Assembly: GCF_003999975.1 (NCBI RefSeq)
Contig: NZ_RJAC01000017.1
Coordinates: 124,001 to 188,000 of the forward strand
Length of the DNA stretch: 64,000 bases
Direction: 5' to 3'
DNA from: Actinoplanes solisilvae
GTDB lineage: Bacteria; Actinomycetota; Actinomycetes; Mycobacteriales; Micromonosporaceae
The translations under genes were made by a program, and so were the position numbers. Below, one piece after another: positions 33,036 to 42,563 of this stretch (positions are counted from its first letter, which is position 1; the number at the start of each line of letters is the position of its first letter). The notes under the pieces are model-generated. The model worked only from the letters and a program-made list of their open reading frames with translations. It searched no databases and was not told the origin of the DNA.

Positions 33036-34589
33036 GTGCGATTCCTCGATCTGGCGGCGACCTCGGCGGCCGTCGCCGCGACCTCGGGGCGCAAGGCAAA
33101 GGTCGAGCTGCTCGCCGGTGCCCTGCGCGGGCTCGACCCTGACGAGATCGCGGCCGGTTCCGCCTTCCTGGCCGGTGAGCTGCGCCAGCGGCAGACCGGT
33201 GTGGGCTATGCGAGCCTGCGAGACCGGCGCGCCCCGGCGGCCGAGCCCACGCTGACCGTCGGCGCGGTCGACGCCGCGATCGCTGAGATCTCGGTGGTCG
33301 CGGGCGCGGGCTCGCAGGCTCGGCGGCGTGACCTGCTGGCCGCCCTGTTCGGCGCGGCGACCGCCGAAGAGCAGCGGTTGCTCGTCGGGCTGTTCAGCGG
33401 CGAGCTGCGCCAGGGCGCCCAGGCGGGATTGCTGGCCGACGCCATCGCCAAAGCCGCCGAGGTGCCGCTCACGGCCGTCCGGCGGGCCCTGCTGCTCTCC
33501 GGCGATCTCAAGCAGGTGGCCGTCGCCGCTCTCACCCGGGGCGCGGTGGCGCTGGCCGAGATCCACCTGCGCGTCGGCACCCCGCTGACCCCGATGCTGG
33601 CCCAGAGCGCGCCCGACGTCGGCGCCGCCCTGCTCGCCACCGGCACCCCCGCCGCCGTCGACGTGAAGCTCGACGGCATCCGCATCCAGGTGCACCGCTC
33701 CGGCGACGACGTGGCCGTCTTCACCCGCAGCCTCGACGACATCACCGCCCGCATGCCCGAGGTCGTCGAGGCCACCCGCAAGCTGCCGCTGCGCGAGGTC
33801 GTGCTCGACGGCGAGGCCATGACGCTCGACGCCTCCGGCCGCCCTCGCCCCTTCCAAGAGACGTCCAGCCGCGCCGCTACCCGAGGCGGCGCCGGTCTCA
33901 AATCGAGTTCCGGAACGGCCGCCCCGCTCGCGCTGGTGCCGTTCTTCTTCGACGTCCTCCACCTCGACGGCGACGATCTGCTCGACGAGCCCGGCCGGGT
34001 GCGCTGGGCCGCGCTCGCCGACGCTCTGCCGAGTGAGCTGATCGTCGGCCGCACGACCGTGACCAGCGAAGAAGAAGCCGCTGCGGCCTTTGCCGCCGCC
34101 CTCGCAGCCGGGCAGGAAGGCGTGGTCATCAAGGCGGCCGAGGCACCCTACGACGTGGGCCGGCGCGGGTCGGCCTGGGTCAAGGTCAAACCCCGGCACA
34201 CGCTCGACCTGGTGGTCCTCGCCGTCGAATGGGGCCACGGGCGCCGCCAGGGCTGGCTGTCCAACCTGCATCTGGGCGCGCTCGACCCGCGTACGGGCGA
34301 GTTCGTGATGCTCGGCAAGACGTTCAAGGGCCTCACCGACGAGCTGCTGCGCTGGCAGACCGAGCGCTTCCAGGAGCTGAAGACCGGTGACGACGGCTGG
34401 GTCGTGCGGGTCCGGCCGGTCCAGGTCGTCGAGATCGCGTTCGACGGGGTGCAGACGTCGCCGCGCTATCCCGGCGGCGTCGCCCTGCGCTTCGCCCGGG
34501 TCCTCCGCTACCGCGACGACAAATCGGCCGCCGAGGCCGACACGATCGACACCGTCCGCGCGATCGGAGGTCACCCCACGCCCGATTGA
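33036..34589 (+). CDS. ligB: ATP-dependent DNA ligase (LigB type)
   Basis: 517 aa. The N-terminal DNA-binding domain covers about 1-180. The adenylation motif AAVDVKLDGIRIQVHR holds the nucleophile Lys in KLDGIR near residue 211. Further motifs are EVVLDGEAM, PFFFDVLHLDG, EGVVIKAAEAPYDVGRRG and WVKVKPRHTLDLVV, with an OB fold at the end. Seals nicks using ATP; the family is non-essential, besides the NAD-dependent LigA. The 150 bases upstream separate it from the divergent protease gene. Confidence 0.95.
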   Translation: MRFLDLAATSAAVAATSGRKAKVELLAGALRGLDPDEIAAGSAFLAGELRQRQTGVGYASLRDRRAPAAEPTLTVGAVDAAIAEISVVAGAGSQARRRDLLAALFGAATAEEQRLLVGLFSGELRQGAQAGLLADAIAKAAEVPLTAVRRALLLSGDLKQVAVAALTRGAVALAEIHLRVGTPLTPMLAQSAPDVGAALLATGTPAAVDVKLDGIRIQVHRSGDDVAVFTRSLDDITARMPEVVEATRKLPLREVVLDGEAMTLDASGRPRPFQETSSRAATRGGAGLKSSSGTAAPLALVPFFFDVLHLDGDDLLDEPGRVRWAALADALPSELIVGRTTVTSEEEAAAAFAAALAAGQEGVVIKAAEAPYDVGRRGSAWVKVKPRHTLDLVVLAVEWGHGRRQGWLSNLHLGALDPRTGEFVMLGKTFKGLTDELLRWQTERFQELKTGDDGWVVRVRPVQVVEIAFDGVQTSPRYPGGVALRFARVLRYRDDKSAAEADTIDTVRAIGGHPTPD

Positions 34590-34640
34590 TCAAGGGGAAA
34601 CAGAGCTCGGCCTGGGGAACCGGCCCCGGCGGAGCGCGCC

Positions 34641-35705
34641 TCAGTCCTGGGTGGGCCGCGCTTGAGCAGCCGCTTCGCGGGCTCGGTCGGCGTCCGACAC
34701 GCGGTCGCCGGGTGCGGCGGCCACGGCAGCCCGCTTGCGGTCCGCCTCTTCGACGCGGTCGCGGGAGCGTGCGCGGCGCCGGTCGGCTTCTTCAACGCGG
34801 TCGCCCGAGCTTGCCCGGCGCCGGTCGGCTTCTTCGACGCGGTCGCCCGAGCTTGCCCGGCGCCGGTCGGCTTCTTCGACGCGGTCGCCGGAAGCGGGGC
34901 GGTCGGAATCGCTGCGGGGGCGGTCGGTGGCGGGGGCCGGCTCGTTCGGTTTGGAACCGCCTCGGGCCTCTTTGCGGGCGTAGTAGACGTAGGCCGCCAG
35001 GGCCATGCCGGCGAACAGCCACCACTGCACCGCGTAGCCGCCGTTCTGCCAGGCGTCCTCGTGGTCGATCGGGATCGGGGTGAAGGCCTCGTCGGCCGCC
35101 GGCGTCTGCTCGCGCATCAGCACGTAGGCCCCGTACACAGGATAGGGCATCTCGGGCGCGAGCTTCGGCACCGCGATGCGCCGCGTGTCGAGCCGGCCGT
35201 CGCGACGCTCGATCGGGGCCGGTCGGCTTTCCGACAGGTGGAGCTGGCCCACGACCGTGACCTGGCCGGTCGGCGCGGGCGGCACCGACGGCGACGCGAC
35301 CGCCCCGCCCTCCGGCGCCGGCACCCAGCCGCGGTCGACCAGCACCGCCGTGCCGTCGGCCAGCACCAGCGGAGTCACGATCTCGAAGCCGACGTCCCCG
35401 CCGACGGTGCGGCCCCGCGCCTGGATCTCGTGGGCCGGGTCATAGCTGCCCGTCACGGTCACCTTTGTCCAGGCCACGTCCTTGCCGGGGGCCTTGCCGG
35501 GCGCCCCGGGCGCGGTCGGCGCGGGAATCAGGGAGGTCAGCGGAACCGCCGCGACGCTGTCGGCCGCGTCGATGCGGTCGTTGATCGCGCTGCGCTCCTC
35601 GTAGCGCCGGAGCTGCCAGTTGCCGAGCATCACCATGACCACCGCGGCGGCCACCGCCAGCGCGGCCGCGGCCAACCAGCGCGGGCTCAGCAGGAAGCGG
35701 TACAC
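34641..35705 (-). CDS. SURF1-family cytochrome oxidase assembly protein with repeat tail
   Basis: 354 aa from GTG 35705. Two membrane helices (near 10-30 and 225-245, VQWWLFAGMALAAYVYYA) flank an outer domain with GNWQLRRYEERSAINDRI and ILVDRGWVPAP-like (VLVDRGWVPAPEG), usual for SURF1, which helps insert heme into cytochrome c oxidase. After the second helix comes an unusual charged tail built of 14-residue units DRVEEADRRRASSG, which ordinary SURF1 lacks. The repeats are on DNA at 34740-34889. Confidence 0.88.
   Translation of the reverse strand: MYRFLLSPRWLAAAALAVAAAVVMVMLGNWQLRRYEERSAINDRIDAADSVAAVPLTSLIPAPTAPGAPGKAPGKDVAWTKVTVTGSYDPAHEIQARGRTVGGDVGFEIVTPLVLADGTAVLVDRGWVPAPEGGAVASPSVPPAPTGQVTVVGQLHLSESRPAPIERRDGRLDTRRIAVPKLAPEMPYPVYGAYVLMREQTPAADEAFTPIPIDHEDAWQNGGYAVQWWLFAGMALAAYVYYARKEARGGSKPNEPAPATDRPRSDSDRPASGDRVEEADRRRASSGDRVEEADRRRASSGDRVEEADRRRARSRDRVEEADRKRAAVAAAPGDRVSDADRAREAAAQARPTQD
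34740..34889 (-). repeat. 42-bp tandem repeat in the SURF1 tail
   Basis: Units at 34740-34781, 34782-34823, 34824-34865 and a partial 34866-34889. Units two and three are nearly identical. Each codes 14 residues, DRVEEADRRRASSG. Such repeats usually vary in copy number between strains. Confidence 0.9.
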
Positions 35706-35806
35706 GCAACGAGGCTACCCGTCGCCCGGTCGGCGCCCGCCGGACCCGGGTACTGTCCCACTCCGGCAGTCGACAACAGGCAATACACGCACCGGGAGAG
35801 TCATCT

Positions 35807-37291
35807 ATGAGCGCCCAGCCCCGTCTGGTCGTGAGCGCCCCCGCCTCCGGGCACGGCAAGACCGCTATCGCGGTCGGCCTGCTCGCGGCGTTCGCGGCCC
35901 GCGGCGTCTCGGTGGGCGGGTTCAAGGTCGGTCCCGATCACACCGACGCTGCGTACCTCGGTCTCGCCGCCGGCCGCCCCGGTCGCAACCTCGATCCCCG
36001 GCTGGTCGGCGCCCAGCGCATCGCCCCGCTCTTCCTGCACGGATCGTCCGGCACCCAGCTCTCGGTGATCGAGGGCGCGATGGGCCTGTTCGACTCGCTC
36101 ACCGGCCAGCCCGAGATCGACGGCACCGCCGCCGTCTCCGCTGCTCTGCGCGCACCCGTCCTGATGGTCGTCGACGTGGCCTCGATGGGTCATTCGCTGG
36201 CCGCGCTCGTGCACGGCTTCCGCATGTTCGACGAGATGGTGCACCTGGGCGGGGTCGTGCTCAACCGGGTCGCCTCGCCGCGTCACGAGCAGATGCTGCG
36301 TACGGCCCTCGACGACATCGGCATGCCGGTGTTCGGTTCGCTGCGCCGCGGCGACCTGCCCAACGTGCTGCCCGCTCGGGCGCACGGCCCGGTGCCGGTC
36401 GCACATCGTACGGTCGAGGCGAGCCGGGCCGTGCGCCGTCTGGGCGAGGCCGTCGCCGGCGGGGTCGATCTCGACCGCGTCATGGGGCTGGCCGCCTCGG
36501 CGCCCGTCCTGCCCGGCCCGATCTGGACCCCGTCCGAGGCCGCCGGGGCTGAGGTCTTCGAGCAGCGCCCGGTGGTCGCGCTGGCCGGCGGCCCGGGCGC
36601 CCCCTATACATACGTCGAGACGGCCGAACTGCTCACCGCGGCCGGCGCGGATGTCGCCGTGGTCGACCCGCTGCGCGACGAGGGCCTGCCGGCCGGAACC
36701 CGGGCGCTGGTCGTCGGCGCCGGCCTGCCCGAGGGCTACGCCGAGGAGCTCTCCGCGAACCGCCGGCTGTGCAACGCGGTCGCCCAGTTCGCCGGGGACG
36801 GCTGGCCGGTGATCGCCGAGGGTGTCGCGCTGCCCTGGCTGGGCCGTGACCTCGACGGACGTCCGATGTGCGGTGTTCTCGACGCCTCCGCCGTGACCGG
36901 CGAGCAGACCGTGGCCGGCTACCGCGAGGCGACCGCGCCGACCACCTCGCCGCTGGCCCCGGCGGGCGCCCGCATCACCGGCTACAAGCAGCACCGGGCC
37001 ATCGTCACGCCGCGGGCCGGCGCGGTGCCCGCCTGGACCTGGTCGGGCGGCAATCCCGAGGGCTTCGTCTGGCGCCAGGTGCACGCCTCTCAGCTCGGCC
37101 TGCACTGGGCGGCCGCGCCCGAGATCGCCCGCCGGTTGGTGTCCGCCGCGATCGCAGGCCCGGCGTCGGTGCTCCCGCCGGTGCAGGTGCGGCCGACCTC
37201 CCCGCAGCCGCATCCGCAATCGCACCCCCAGGCCCATCCGCAGCCTCAGTCGCCGAACATGAACGACACGGTCGACATCACGACCGTCTGA
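35807..37291 (+). CDS. cobB: Cobyrinate a,c-diamide synthase
   Basis: 494 aa. Amidates the a and c carboxylates of (hydrogeno)cobyrinic acid. P-loop LVVSAPASGHGKTAIAVGLL at the start, KVGPDHTDAAYLGLAAGRPG, and VIEGAMGLFDS. The C-terminal glutamine amidotransferase region has the late GYKQHRAIVTPR; the expected Gly-Gly-Cys nucleophile is not obvious (the region near residue 300 reads VVGAGLPEGYAEELSAN), so ammonia may be used instead of glutamine. It ends in a His/Pro/Gln-rich tail. Short upstream region without a riboswitch. Confidence 0.9.
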   Translation: MSAQPRLVVSAPASGHGKTAIAVGLLAAFAARGVSVGGFKVGPDHTDAAYLGLAAGRPGRNLDPRLVGAQRIAPLFLHGSSGTQLSVIEGAMGLFDSLTGQPEIDGTAAVSAALRAPVLMVVDVASMGHSLAALVHGFRMFDEMVHLGGVVLNRVASPRHEQMLRTALDDIGMPVFGSLRRGDLPNVLPARAHGPVPVAHRTVEASRAVRRLGEAVAGGVDLDRVMGLAASAPVLPGPIWTPSEAAGAEVFEQRPVVALAGGPGAPYTYVETAELLTAAGADVAVVDPLRDEGLPAGTRALVVGAGLPEGYAEELSANRRLCNAVAQFAGDGWPVIAEGVALPWLGRDLDGRPMCGVLDASAVTGEQTVAGYREATAPTTSPLAPAGARITGYKQHRAIVTPRAGAVPAWTWSGGNPEGFVWRQVHASQLGLHWAAAPEIARRLVSAAIAGPASVLPPVQVRPTSPQPHPQSHPQAHPQPQSPNMNDTVDITTV

Positions 37292-37462
37292 GGGGGCAGG
37301 GTCAGGAAGGCCCTAAGGGCAAAAGCCCCGTGCGGGCAAGATCGACACGCCGGAATGTCCGGCACCGGGAAGCATGCGTGAAAACGCCCTTCGTGAAGCG
37401 GGAAACTGTCGCACCCCAGCCGTAACGTGGGGTTAACGAGTACGACGCGAAGGAGGATGGCC

Positions 37463-38092
37463 GTGGCCGATCGTGTTCCTCTGGATTTCGACCCACCGGT
37501 GCGCATGCTGCGGGCACTGTTGCTCGGCATCGACGACGGCGAGCTCGCCAACACCACGCCGTGCCCCGAGTGGACGGTCGCCACCCTCCTCGATCATCTG
37601 ATGGGCCTGTCCGTGGCCTTCACCCAGGCCGCCCACAAACGGGTCGACGGCCCCGGCGCGTCCGGCGCCCCGGCCCCCTCGGCCCAGCGTCTCTCCCGCC
37701 ATTGGCGCAGCCGCCTGCCCGTCCTGCTCGAAGACCTCGCCACCTCGTGGAAAGACCCCGCCGCCTGGACCGGCACGTCCCAGGCGGGCGGCGTCACCAT
37801 GCCGGCCACCGCGCTGGGCCACGTCGCCGTCAACGAGGTGATCATGCACAGTTGGGACCTGGCCCGGGCCACCGGTCAGGAATACTTCGTCGACCCTCGC
37901 ACGGTCGAGGTCCTCATCGAGTTCCTGGCCCAGTTCCCGGCCGAGGGCAGCCCCGGCCTGTTCGGCCCGGCCGTGCCCACCGATGACGAGGCCACCCTGC
38001 TCGACCAGGCCTTGGCCCTGGCCGGCCGCGACGCGCGGTGGCGCCCACCCCGGCGCCGCCGGGCCGCCGAAGCCGGGCCCGCGGCGGCTTAA
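37463..38092 (+). CDS. TIGR03086/DinB-type maleylpyruvate isomerase-like protein
   Basis: 209 aa from GTG 37463, which has AGGAGG exactly 6 bases upstream; the ATG at 37457 would touch it. A four-helix DinB fold is indicated by NTTPCPEWTVATLLDHLMGL (in part) and HVAVNEVIMHSWDLARATG, with His residues for a metal site. The family includes mycothiol-dependent enzymes. Ends in an Arg/Pro-rich tail. Its TAA overlaps the stop of the convergent PBP gene by four bases. Confidence 0.88.
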   Translation: MADRVPLDFDPPVRMLRALLLGIDDGELANTTPCPEWTVATLLDHLMGLSVAFTQAAHKRVDGPGASGAPAPSAQRLSRHWRSRLPVLLEDLATSWKDPAAWTGTSQAGGVTMPATALGHVAVNEVIMHSWDLARATGQEYFVDPRTVEVLIEFLAQFPAEGSPGLFGPAVPTDDEATLLDQALALAGRDARWRPPRRRRAAEAGPAAA

Positions 38093-40383
38093 TCGTCGTC
38101 GCGACCACGATCCCCGCCGCGATCACGGTCGCGATCACGGTCGCGATCGCGGTCGCGGTCGCGGGAACGGGAATCGCCGCGGTCCCGGTCAGAAGAACGG
38201 TCGGAGGAGCGATCCCGGGAGTCGGGATCGTCCCGGAACTCCACCCACCGGCCGACGAGATCTTTCGAGGGCGGGTTGAACTTCGCCTTGGGCTGCCCTT
38301 TCAACGCGTCCTTGAGCGTCTCCGCGACCGTGAACTTCGAGACCGTCCCGCGATCCGAGCCGACGTTCTTCTCCGGATTGTCCGGGTCGGCGACGAAGGC
38401 CGCCGCCGCGAGCTGAGGCGTGAAGCCGCAGAACCACGCCGTCTTGTTGCTGTCGGTCGTCCCGCTCTTACCGGCGATCGGCCGCTTCAACTTGGCATAG
38501 ACCATCTCTGACGTGCCCCACCCGCCGCAGCCCCCGCGGGCCGCGCCGTAGCCGGTCACGCATCGGGCCGCGTCCGTGGCCGCCCGAGCCACGTCGCGAG
38601 TGACGGCCCGGTGGCAGCGCGGCGCCGCGACGACCTTGCCCTTGAAGGTGGCGTCGGCCCCGTCCCGCGTTTTGATCGCCCGCACCGGCAGCGGCTGGCA
38701 GTAGTTGCCCTCGGCCGCGAGGGTCGCGAAGACGTTCGCCATCTCGACCGGCGTCACGTCGCTGACCCCCAGGGTGAAGGCGCCCCACCCCGAGGCGTGC
38801 TCCTTCGAGGCCAGCCGCCGGTCGATGTCAGTGCGCCAGCGCAGGCCGAGCCGCTCGGCCATCCGTACCGCCTTGTCTGCTCCGACCTTTTGTTCGAGCT
38901 GGACGAAGTAGGTGTTCACCGACTTGCCGAAGCCGCTCCACATGGTCTGCCGGCCGGTCATCGAGCTCGTCGAATTCTTCGGGCACCACCGGATGCCGCA
39001 GGTCGCCGGCCCGGGCGCGGTGATGTAGCGGGTGACGATGCGCGGCGGGCTGTAGTAGTTGGTGCTCAGCGGCATCCCCTCGTCGAGCGCCGCCAGCATC
39101 GTGAAGATCTTGAAGGTTGACCCGGCCTGGTAACCGGCCATCGTCCCCCCGCCGAGCAGGGGATTCACCGTGTTCGGATAGTTGCTCTTGACCCCTTTGA
39201 AGCGGCTGTGCTTCGCGTTGCTCTTCTGGTTGAGCGAGTACGTGCGATTCACCGCCATGCTCAGCAGCCGCCCGGTGCCCGGCTCGATGAGCACCTGGCC
39301 GTGTGCGATCCGGCTGCGCCGCTTCTCCTTGTCGAGCACGTGCTTCATCGCCGCCGCCTGCACCTTCGGGTCGATCGAGGTGATCACCCGGTAGCCGCCG
39401 CGCCGCAGGTTCGCCTCGCGCTCCTGCGGGGTCTTGCCGAAGGCGGGCTGCTCCTTCCACCACGACTTGAGGTAGTCGCAGAAGAAGCCCCAGTCGTTGC
39501 GTTTGGGGACGATGCCGATGCAGTCGTTCGGCGGCGAGCTGAGTTTCAGCTTGATCGGCGTCCGCTTGGCCTGGGTCGCCTCCAGCGGCGAGATCGACTT
39601 CATCTTGAGCATCTGGTCGATCACGTAGTTGCGCCGGTCGGTTGCCGCCTCGCGGTCCTGCGTCGCCGGGTCGTAGGCCGAGGGTGCCTTGACCAGGCCC
39701 GCGAGCAGCGCGGCCTCGGTCAGGTTCAGGTCTCGCGGCAGCTTCGAGAAGAAGACCTGAGAGGCGGCGAAGATCCCGTACGCCCGATGGCCGTAGTACG
39801 CCGCGTTCAGGTAGCGCTCGAGGATCTCCTGCTTCGTCAGGCGCTTCTCGAGCTCGATGGCGAGCCGCATCTCGCGCAGTTTCCGCGCGGTGGTCTGCTC
39901 GGTGGCCTCCAGCGCCTCCTTCGGCGTCTGAGCGCCGTCGCGCAGCGCCATCCGCACGTACTGCATGGTCAGCGTGGACGCGCCCTGCGAAACCCCGCCG
40001 GCCTGCTGGTTGGCCACGAACGCGCGGGCCACACCCTTGGCGTCCACCCCGTTGTGCTCGTAGAAGCGGCTGTCCTCGGAGGCCACGATCGCCTGGGTGA
40101 CGTACGGCGACATGTCAGCGATCCGGATGGGTTTGCGGTGCTCCTCGTAGAACGTGGTGAGCAGCGTCCGGCCGTCGTTGGCGTACACATAGGTGGTCTG
40201 GGCGCTGGGAATCTCGATGAGTTCCTCGGGCATGGACTGCAGGGCTTCGGTCCCGGCTTTGACGCCGAGCCCGGCGAGGGCGGTCAAGGGGTAGGCGAGA
40301 CCGGCGATCACGAGACCCGCGATCAGGCCGGCGCGGACGAGGGGTGCGACTTTTCCGGCTGCCACCATATGAAGGTATGACAA
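38089..40383 (-). CDS. Class A penicillin-binding protein
   Basis: 764 aa. One N-terminal membrane helix (about 15-40). The transglycosylase domain includes VASEDSRFYEHNGVD, GASTLTMQYVRMAL and the ILERYLNAAYYGHRAYGI segment. The transpeptidase domain has the nucleophile in GSTFKIFTML (SxxK), SVNTYFVQLEQ (SxN) and KSGTTDSNKTAWFCG (KTG-type). It polymerises and cross-links peptidoglycan at the outer membrane face. The C-terminal tail is a long Arg/Asp/Ser low-complexity stretch. Convergent with the DinB gene, sharing TTAA. Confidence 0.94.
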   Translation of the reverse strand: MSYLHMVAAGKVAPLVRAGLIAGLVIAGLAYPLTALAGLGVKAGTEALQSMPEELIEIPSAQTTYVYANDGRTLLTTFYEEHRKPIRIADMSPYVTQAIVASEDSRFYEHNGVDAKGVARAFVANQQAGGVSQGASTLTMQYVRMALRDGAQTPKEALEATEQTTARKLREMRLAIELEKRLTKQEILERYLNAAYYGHRAYGIFAASQVFFSKLPRDLNLTEAALLAGLVKAPSAYDPATQDREAATDRRNYVIDQMLKMKSISPLEATQAKRTPIKLKLSSPPNDCIGIVPKRNDWGFFCDYLKSWWKEQPAFGKTPQEREANLRRGGYRVITSIDPKVQAAAMKHVLDKEKRRSRIAHGQVLIEPGTGRLLSMAVNRTYSLNQKSNAKHSRFKGVKSNYPNTVNPLLGGGTMAGYQAGSTFKIFTMLAALDEGMPLSTNYYSPPRIVTRYITAPGPATCGIRWCPKNSTSSMTGRQTMWSGFGKSVNTYFVQLEQKVGADKAVRMAERLGLRWRTDIDRRLASKEHASGWGAFTLGVSDVTPVEMANVFATLAAEGNYCQPLPVRAIKTRDGADATFKGKVVAAPRCHRAVTRDVARAATDAARCVTGYGAARGGCGGWGTSEMVYAKLKRPIAGKSGTTDSNKTAWFCGFTPQLAAAAFVADPDNPEKNVGSDRGTVSKFTVAETLKDALKGQPKAKFNPPSKDLVGRWVEFRDDPDSRDRSSDRSSDRDRGDSRSRDRDRDRDRDRDRDRGGDRGRDDD
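38100..38215 (-). repeat. Low-complexity Asp-Arg repeat at the PBP C-terminus
   Basis: Repeated GATCACGGTCGC-like 12-base units encode DRDRDRD on the minus strand. Together with RSSDRSS units they form the C-terminal about 40 residues. Confidence 0.8.
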
Positions 40384-40449
40384 AACTTCTCATTTACTAA
40401 CGGATCGGCCGAAAGACCGACGCCGTTCGTGGTCGGGCATGCTGAGAGA

Positions 40450-41502
40450 ATGACGATCGACCTCGGGCACCACGGCGACACGGAGGTGGGCGCCGGTCTG
40501 ATCGATCTCGCGGTCAACGTGCGCCATGCGCCCCTGCCGGCCTGGTTGTCGGCACCCCTGATCGCCTCGCTGAGCGACCTCTCGGCGTACCCCGACGGGG
40601 TCGAGGCGACCGAGGCCGTGGCCCGCAGGCACGGCCGCGACCCGGACGAGGTCCTGCTCACCGCCGGTGCCGCCCAGGCCTTCGTACTGCTGGCCCAGGC
40701 CTTGCGCGGCGCCCGTCGCCCGGTCGTGGTGCATCCGCAGTTCACCGAGCCCGAGGCCGCCCTGCGTAACGCCGGCCACGTCGTCGAGCGGGTGCTGCTG
40801 CGCGAGGACGACGGCTTCCGGCTCGACGCCGCGCTCGTCCCCGGCGACGCCGACCTGGTCTTCGTCGGCAACCCCACGAACCCGACCTCGGTGTTGCACC
40901 CGGCCGGCGAGATCGCGGCGCTGGCCCGCCCCGGCCGGGTCCTCGTCGTCGACGAGGCGTTCTCCGACACGACCTTCCGCGAGGGCGTCGCGGGGGAGCC
41001 CGAGTCGCTCGCCGGTCGTCGCGACCTGCCCGGGCTCGTGGTGCTGCGCAGCCTGACCAAGACCTGGGGGCTGGCCGGCCTGCGCATCGGCTACCTGCTC
41101 GGCCCGGCCGATCTGCTGCCCCGGCTCGCCGCCGCCCAGCCGCTGTGGGCCGTCTCGACCCCTGCTCTGGCCGCCGCGACCGCCTGCGCCTCGCCCACCG
41201 CCGTGGCCGCCGAGCGCGAGATCGCCGCCCGCGTCGCCGCCGACCGCGACCACCTGGTGCGGCGGCTGCGGCACGTGCCGAAACTCACGGTCGCGGGCGA
41301 TCCCGCCAGTGCCTTCGTCGCCGTACGCCTTCCCGGCGCCGACAAAATCCGTCTTGAGCTGCGCGAACGCGGCTACGCGGTGCGCCGGGGCGACACCTTT
41401 CCGGGGCTGGGCGCCGACTGGCTCCGCATCGCCGTGCGCGACACTGCCACCACCGATACTTTCGTCGACACCCTGATAGCCGTGCTGGAGGAGCGACCGT
41501 GA
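40450..41502 (+). CDS. cobC: Threonine-phosphate decarboxylase-like PLP enzyme CobC
   Basis: 350 aa from ATG 40450. A fold-type I aminotransferase: FVGNPTNPTSVLHPAGEI (substrate loop), VVDEAFSDTTFREG, LRSLTKTWGLAGLRIGYLLG where Lys of SLTKTW binds PLP. Related to histidinol-phosphate aminotransferase. Makes (R)-1-aminopropan-2-yl phosphate for the cobalamin side chain attached by CbiB. It overlaps cobT by 4 bases. Confidence 0.93.
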   Translation: MTIDLGHHGDTEVGAGLIDLAVNVRHAPLPAWLSAPLIASLSDLSAYPDGVEATEAVARRHGRDPDEVLLTAGAAQAFVLLAQALRGARRPVVVHPQFTEPEAALRNAGHVVERVLLREDDGFRLDAALVPGDADLVFVGNPTNPTSVLHPAGEIAALARPGRVLVVDEAFSDTTFREGVAGEPESLAGRRDLPGLVVLRSLTKTWGLAGLRIGYLLGPADLLPRLAAAQPLWAVSTPALAAATACASPTAVAAEREIAARVAADRDHLVRRLRHVPKLTVAGDPASAFVAVRLPGADKIRLELRERGYAVRRGDTFPGLGADWLRIAVRDTATTDTFVDTLIAVLEERP

Positions 41503-42563
41503 CCGTGACCGCCGACCTGGAGACGACGCTTGCCGCCGTCCGTCCCGCCGACGAGAGGGCCATGTCCGCCGCGCGTGACCTGCAGGCTCGCCTGACCAAG
41601 CCGGCCGGTTCGCTCGGCACTCTCGAGGAGCTCTCCGCACGGCTGGCCGGGCTCGCGGGCGTCTGCCCGCCGCCGCTTCCGGCCCCCGCGACGGTCGCCG
41701 TCTTCGCCGGTGACCACGGCGTGCACGCCCAGGGCGTCTCGCCGTGGCCCCAGGAGGTCACCGCCCAGATGGTGGCGAACTTCGTCGCCGGCGGCGCGGT
41801 CGTCAACGCGTTCGCCCGCCAGGCCGGCGCCGACGTGATGGTGGTCGACGTCGGCGTGGCGATCCCGCTGCACGGCGGGGCCACCCTGCTCGACGCGAAC
41901 GTGCGCCGTGGCACCCGCGACCTCTCGGTGGGCCCGGCACTGACCCGCGACGAGGCCCGCGCCGCCGTCGAGGTCGGCATCGGCGTCGCCGGGGCGCTCG
42001 TCGCCGGCGGCGCGAAGTGCCTGCTCACCGGCGACATGGGCATCGCCAACACGACACCCGCGGCCGCCCTGATCGCCGTCTTCACCGGCAGCGACCCGGC
42101 CCTTGCCACCGGCCGCGGCACCGGCATCGACGACGCGACCCTGGAACTGAAGGTCGACGTCGTGCGGCGCGCGCTGGCGCTGCACCGGCCCGACCCGGCC
42201 GACCCGCTCGGCGTGCTCGCCACCGTCGGGGGTCTGGAGCACGCGGCGCTGGCCGGCTTCATCCTCGGCGCGGCCGCCCACCGGGTGCCCGTGATCGTCG
42301 ACGGCGTGATCGCCGCGTCGGCCGCCCTCGCCGCCGCCGCCTTCGCCCCCGATTCGGTCGCCGCCATGGTCGCCGGGCACCGTTCGGCCGAGCCCGGCGC
42401 CACGGTCGCGCTCGCCCACCTCGGCCTCGAACCGCTGCTCGACCTGGGCATGCGCCTGGGCGAGGGCAGCGGCGCCGCGCTCGCGCTGCCGGTCGTCTCG
42501 GCCGCCGTGCGGGTGCTGCACGAGGTCGCCACGTTCGACTCCGCGGGAGTGTCCGAGAAGTGA
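41499..42563 (+). CDS. cobT: Nicotinate-nucleotide-dimethylbenzimidazole phosphoribosyltransferase
   Basis: 354 aa. Activates the lower-ligand base as alpha-ribazole phosphate. Signatures: LTKPAGSLGTLEELSARLAG, VFAGDHGVHAQGVSPWPQEV, MVANFVAGGAVVNAFARQ, LLTGDMGIANTTPAAALI and catalytic Glu in HLGLEPLLDLGMRLGEGSGA. It lies between cobC and the cobA fusion with 4-base overlaps at both ends, so all three are one operon. Confidence 0.97.
   Translation: MTVTADLETTLAAVRPADERAMSAARDLQARLTKPAGSLGTLEELSARLAGLAGVCPPPLPAPATVAVFAGDHGVHAQGVSPWPQEVTAQMVANFVAGGAVVNAFARQAGADVMVVDVGVAIPLHGGATLLDANVRRGTRDLSVGPALTRDEARAAVEVGIGVAGALVAGGAKCLLTGDMGIANTTPAAALIAVFTGSDPALATGRGTGIDDATLELKVDVVRRALALHRPDPADPLGVLATVGGLEHAALAGFILGAAAHRVPVIVDGVIAASAALAAAAFAPDSVAAMVAGHRSAEPGATVALAHLGLEPLLDLGMRLGEGSGAALALPVVSAAVRVLHEVATFDSAGVSEK

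Noticed and set aside
35706..35806. Possible cobalamin riboswitch before cobB
   Set aside because: Only about 100 bases and no B12-box sequence seen; too short for the known aptamer.
38100..38215. CRISPR-like direct repeats
   Set aside because: The 6/12-base periodic pattern is in-frame Asp-Arg coding sequence without spacers.
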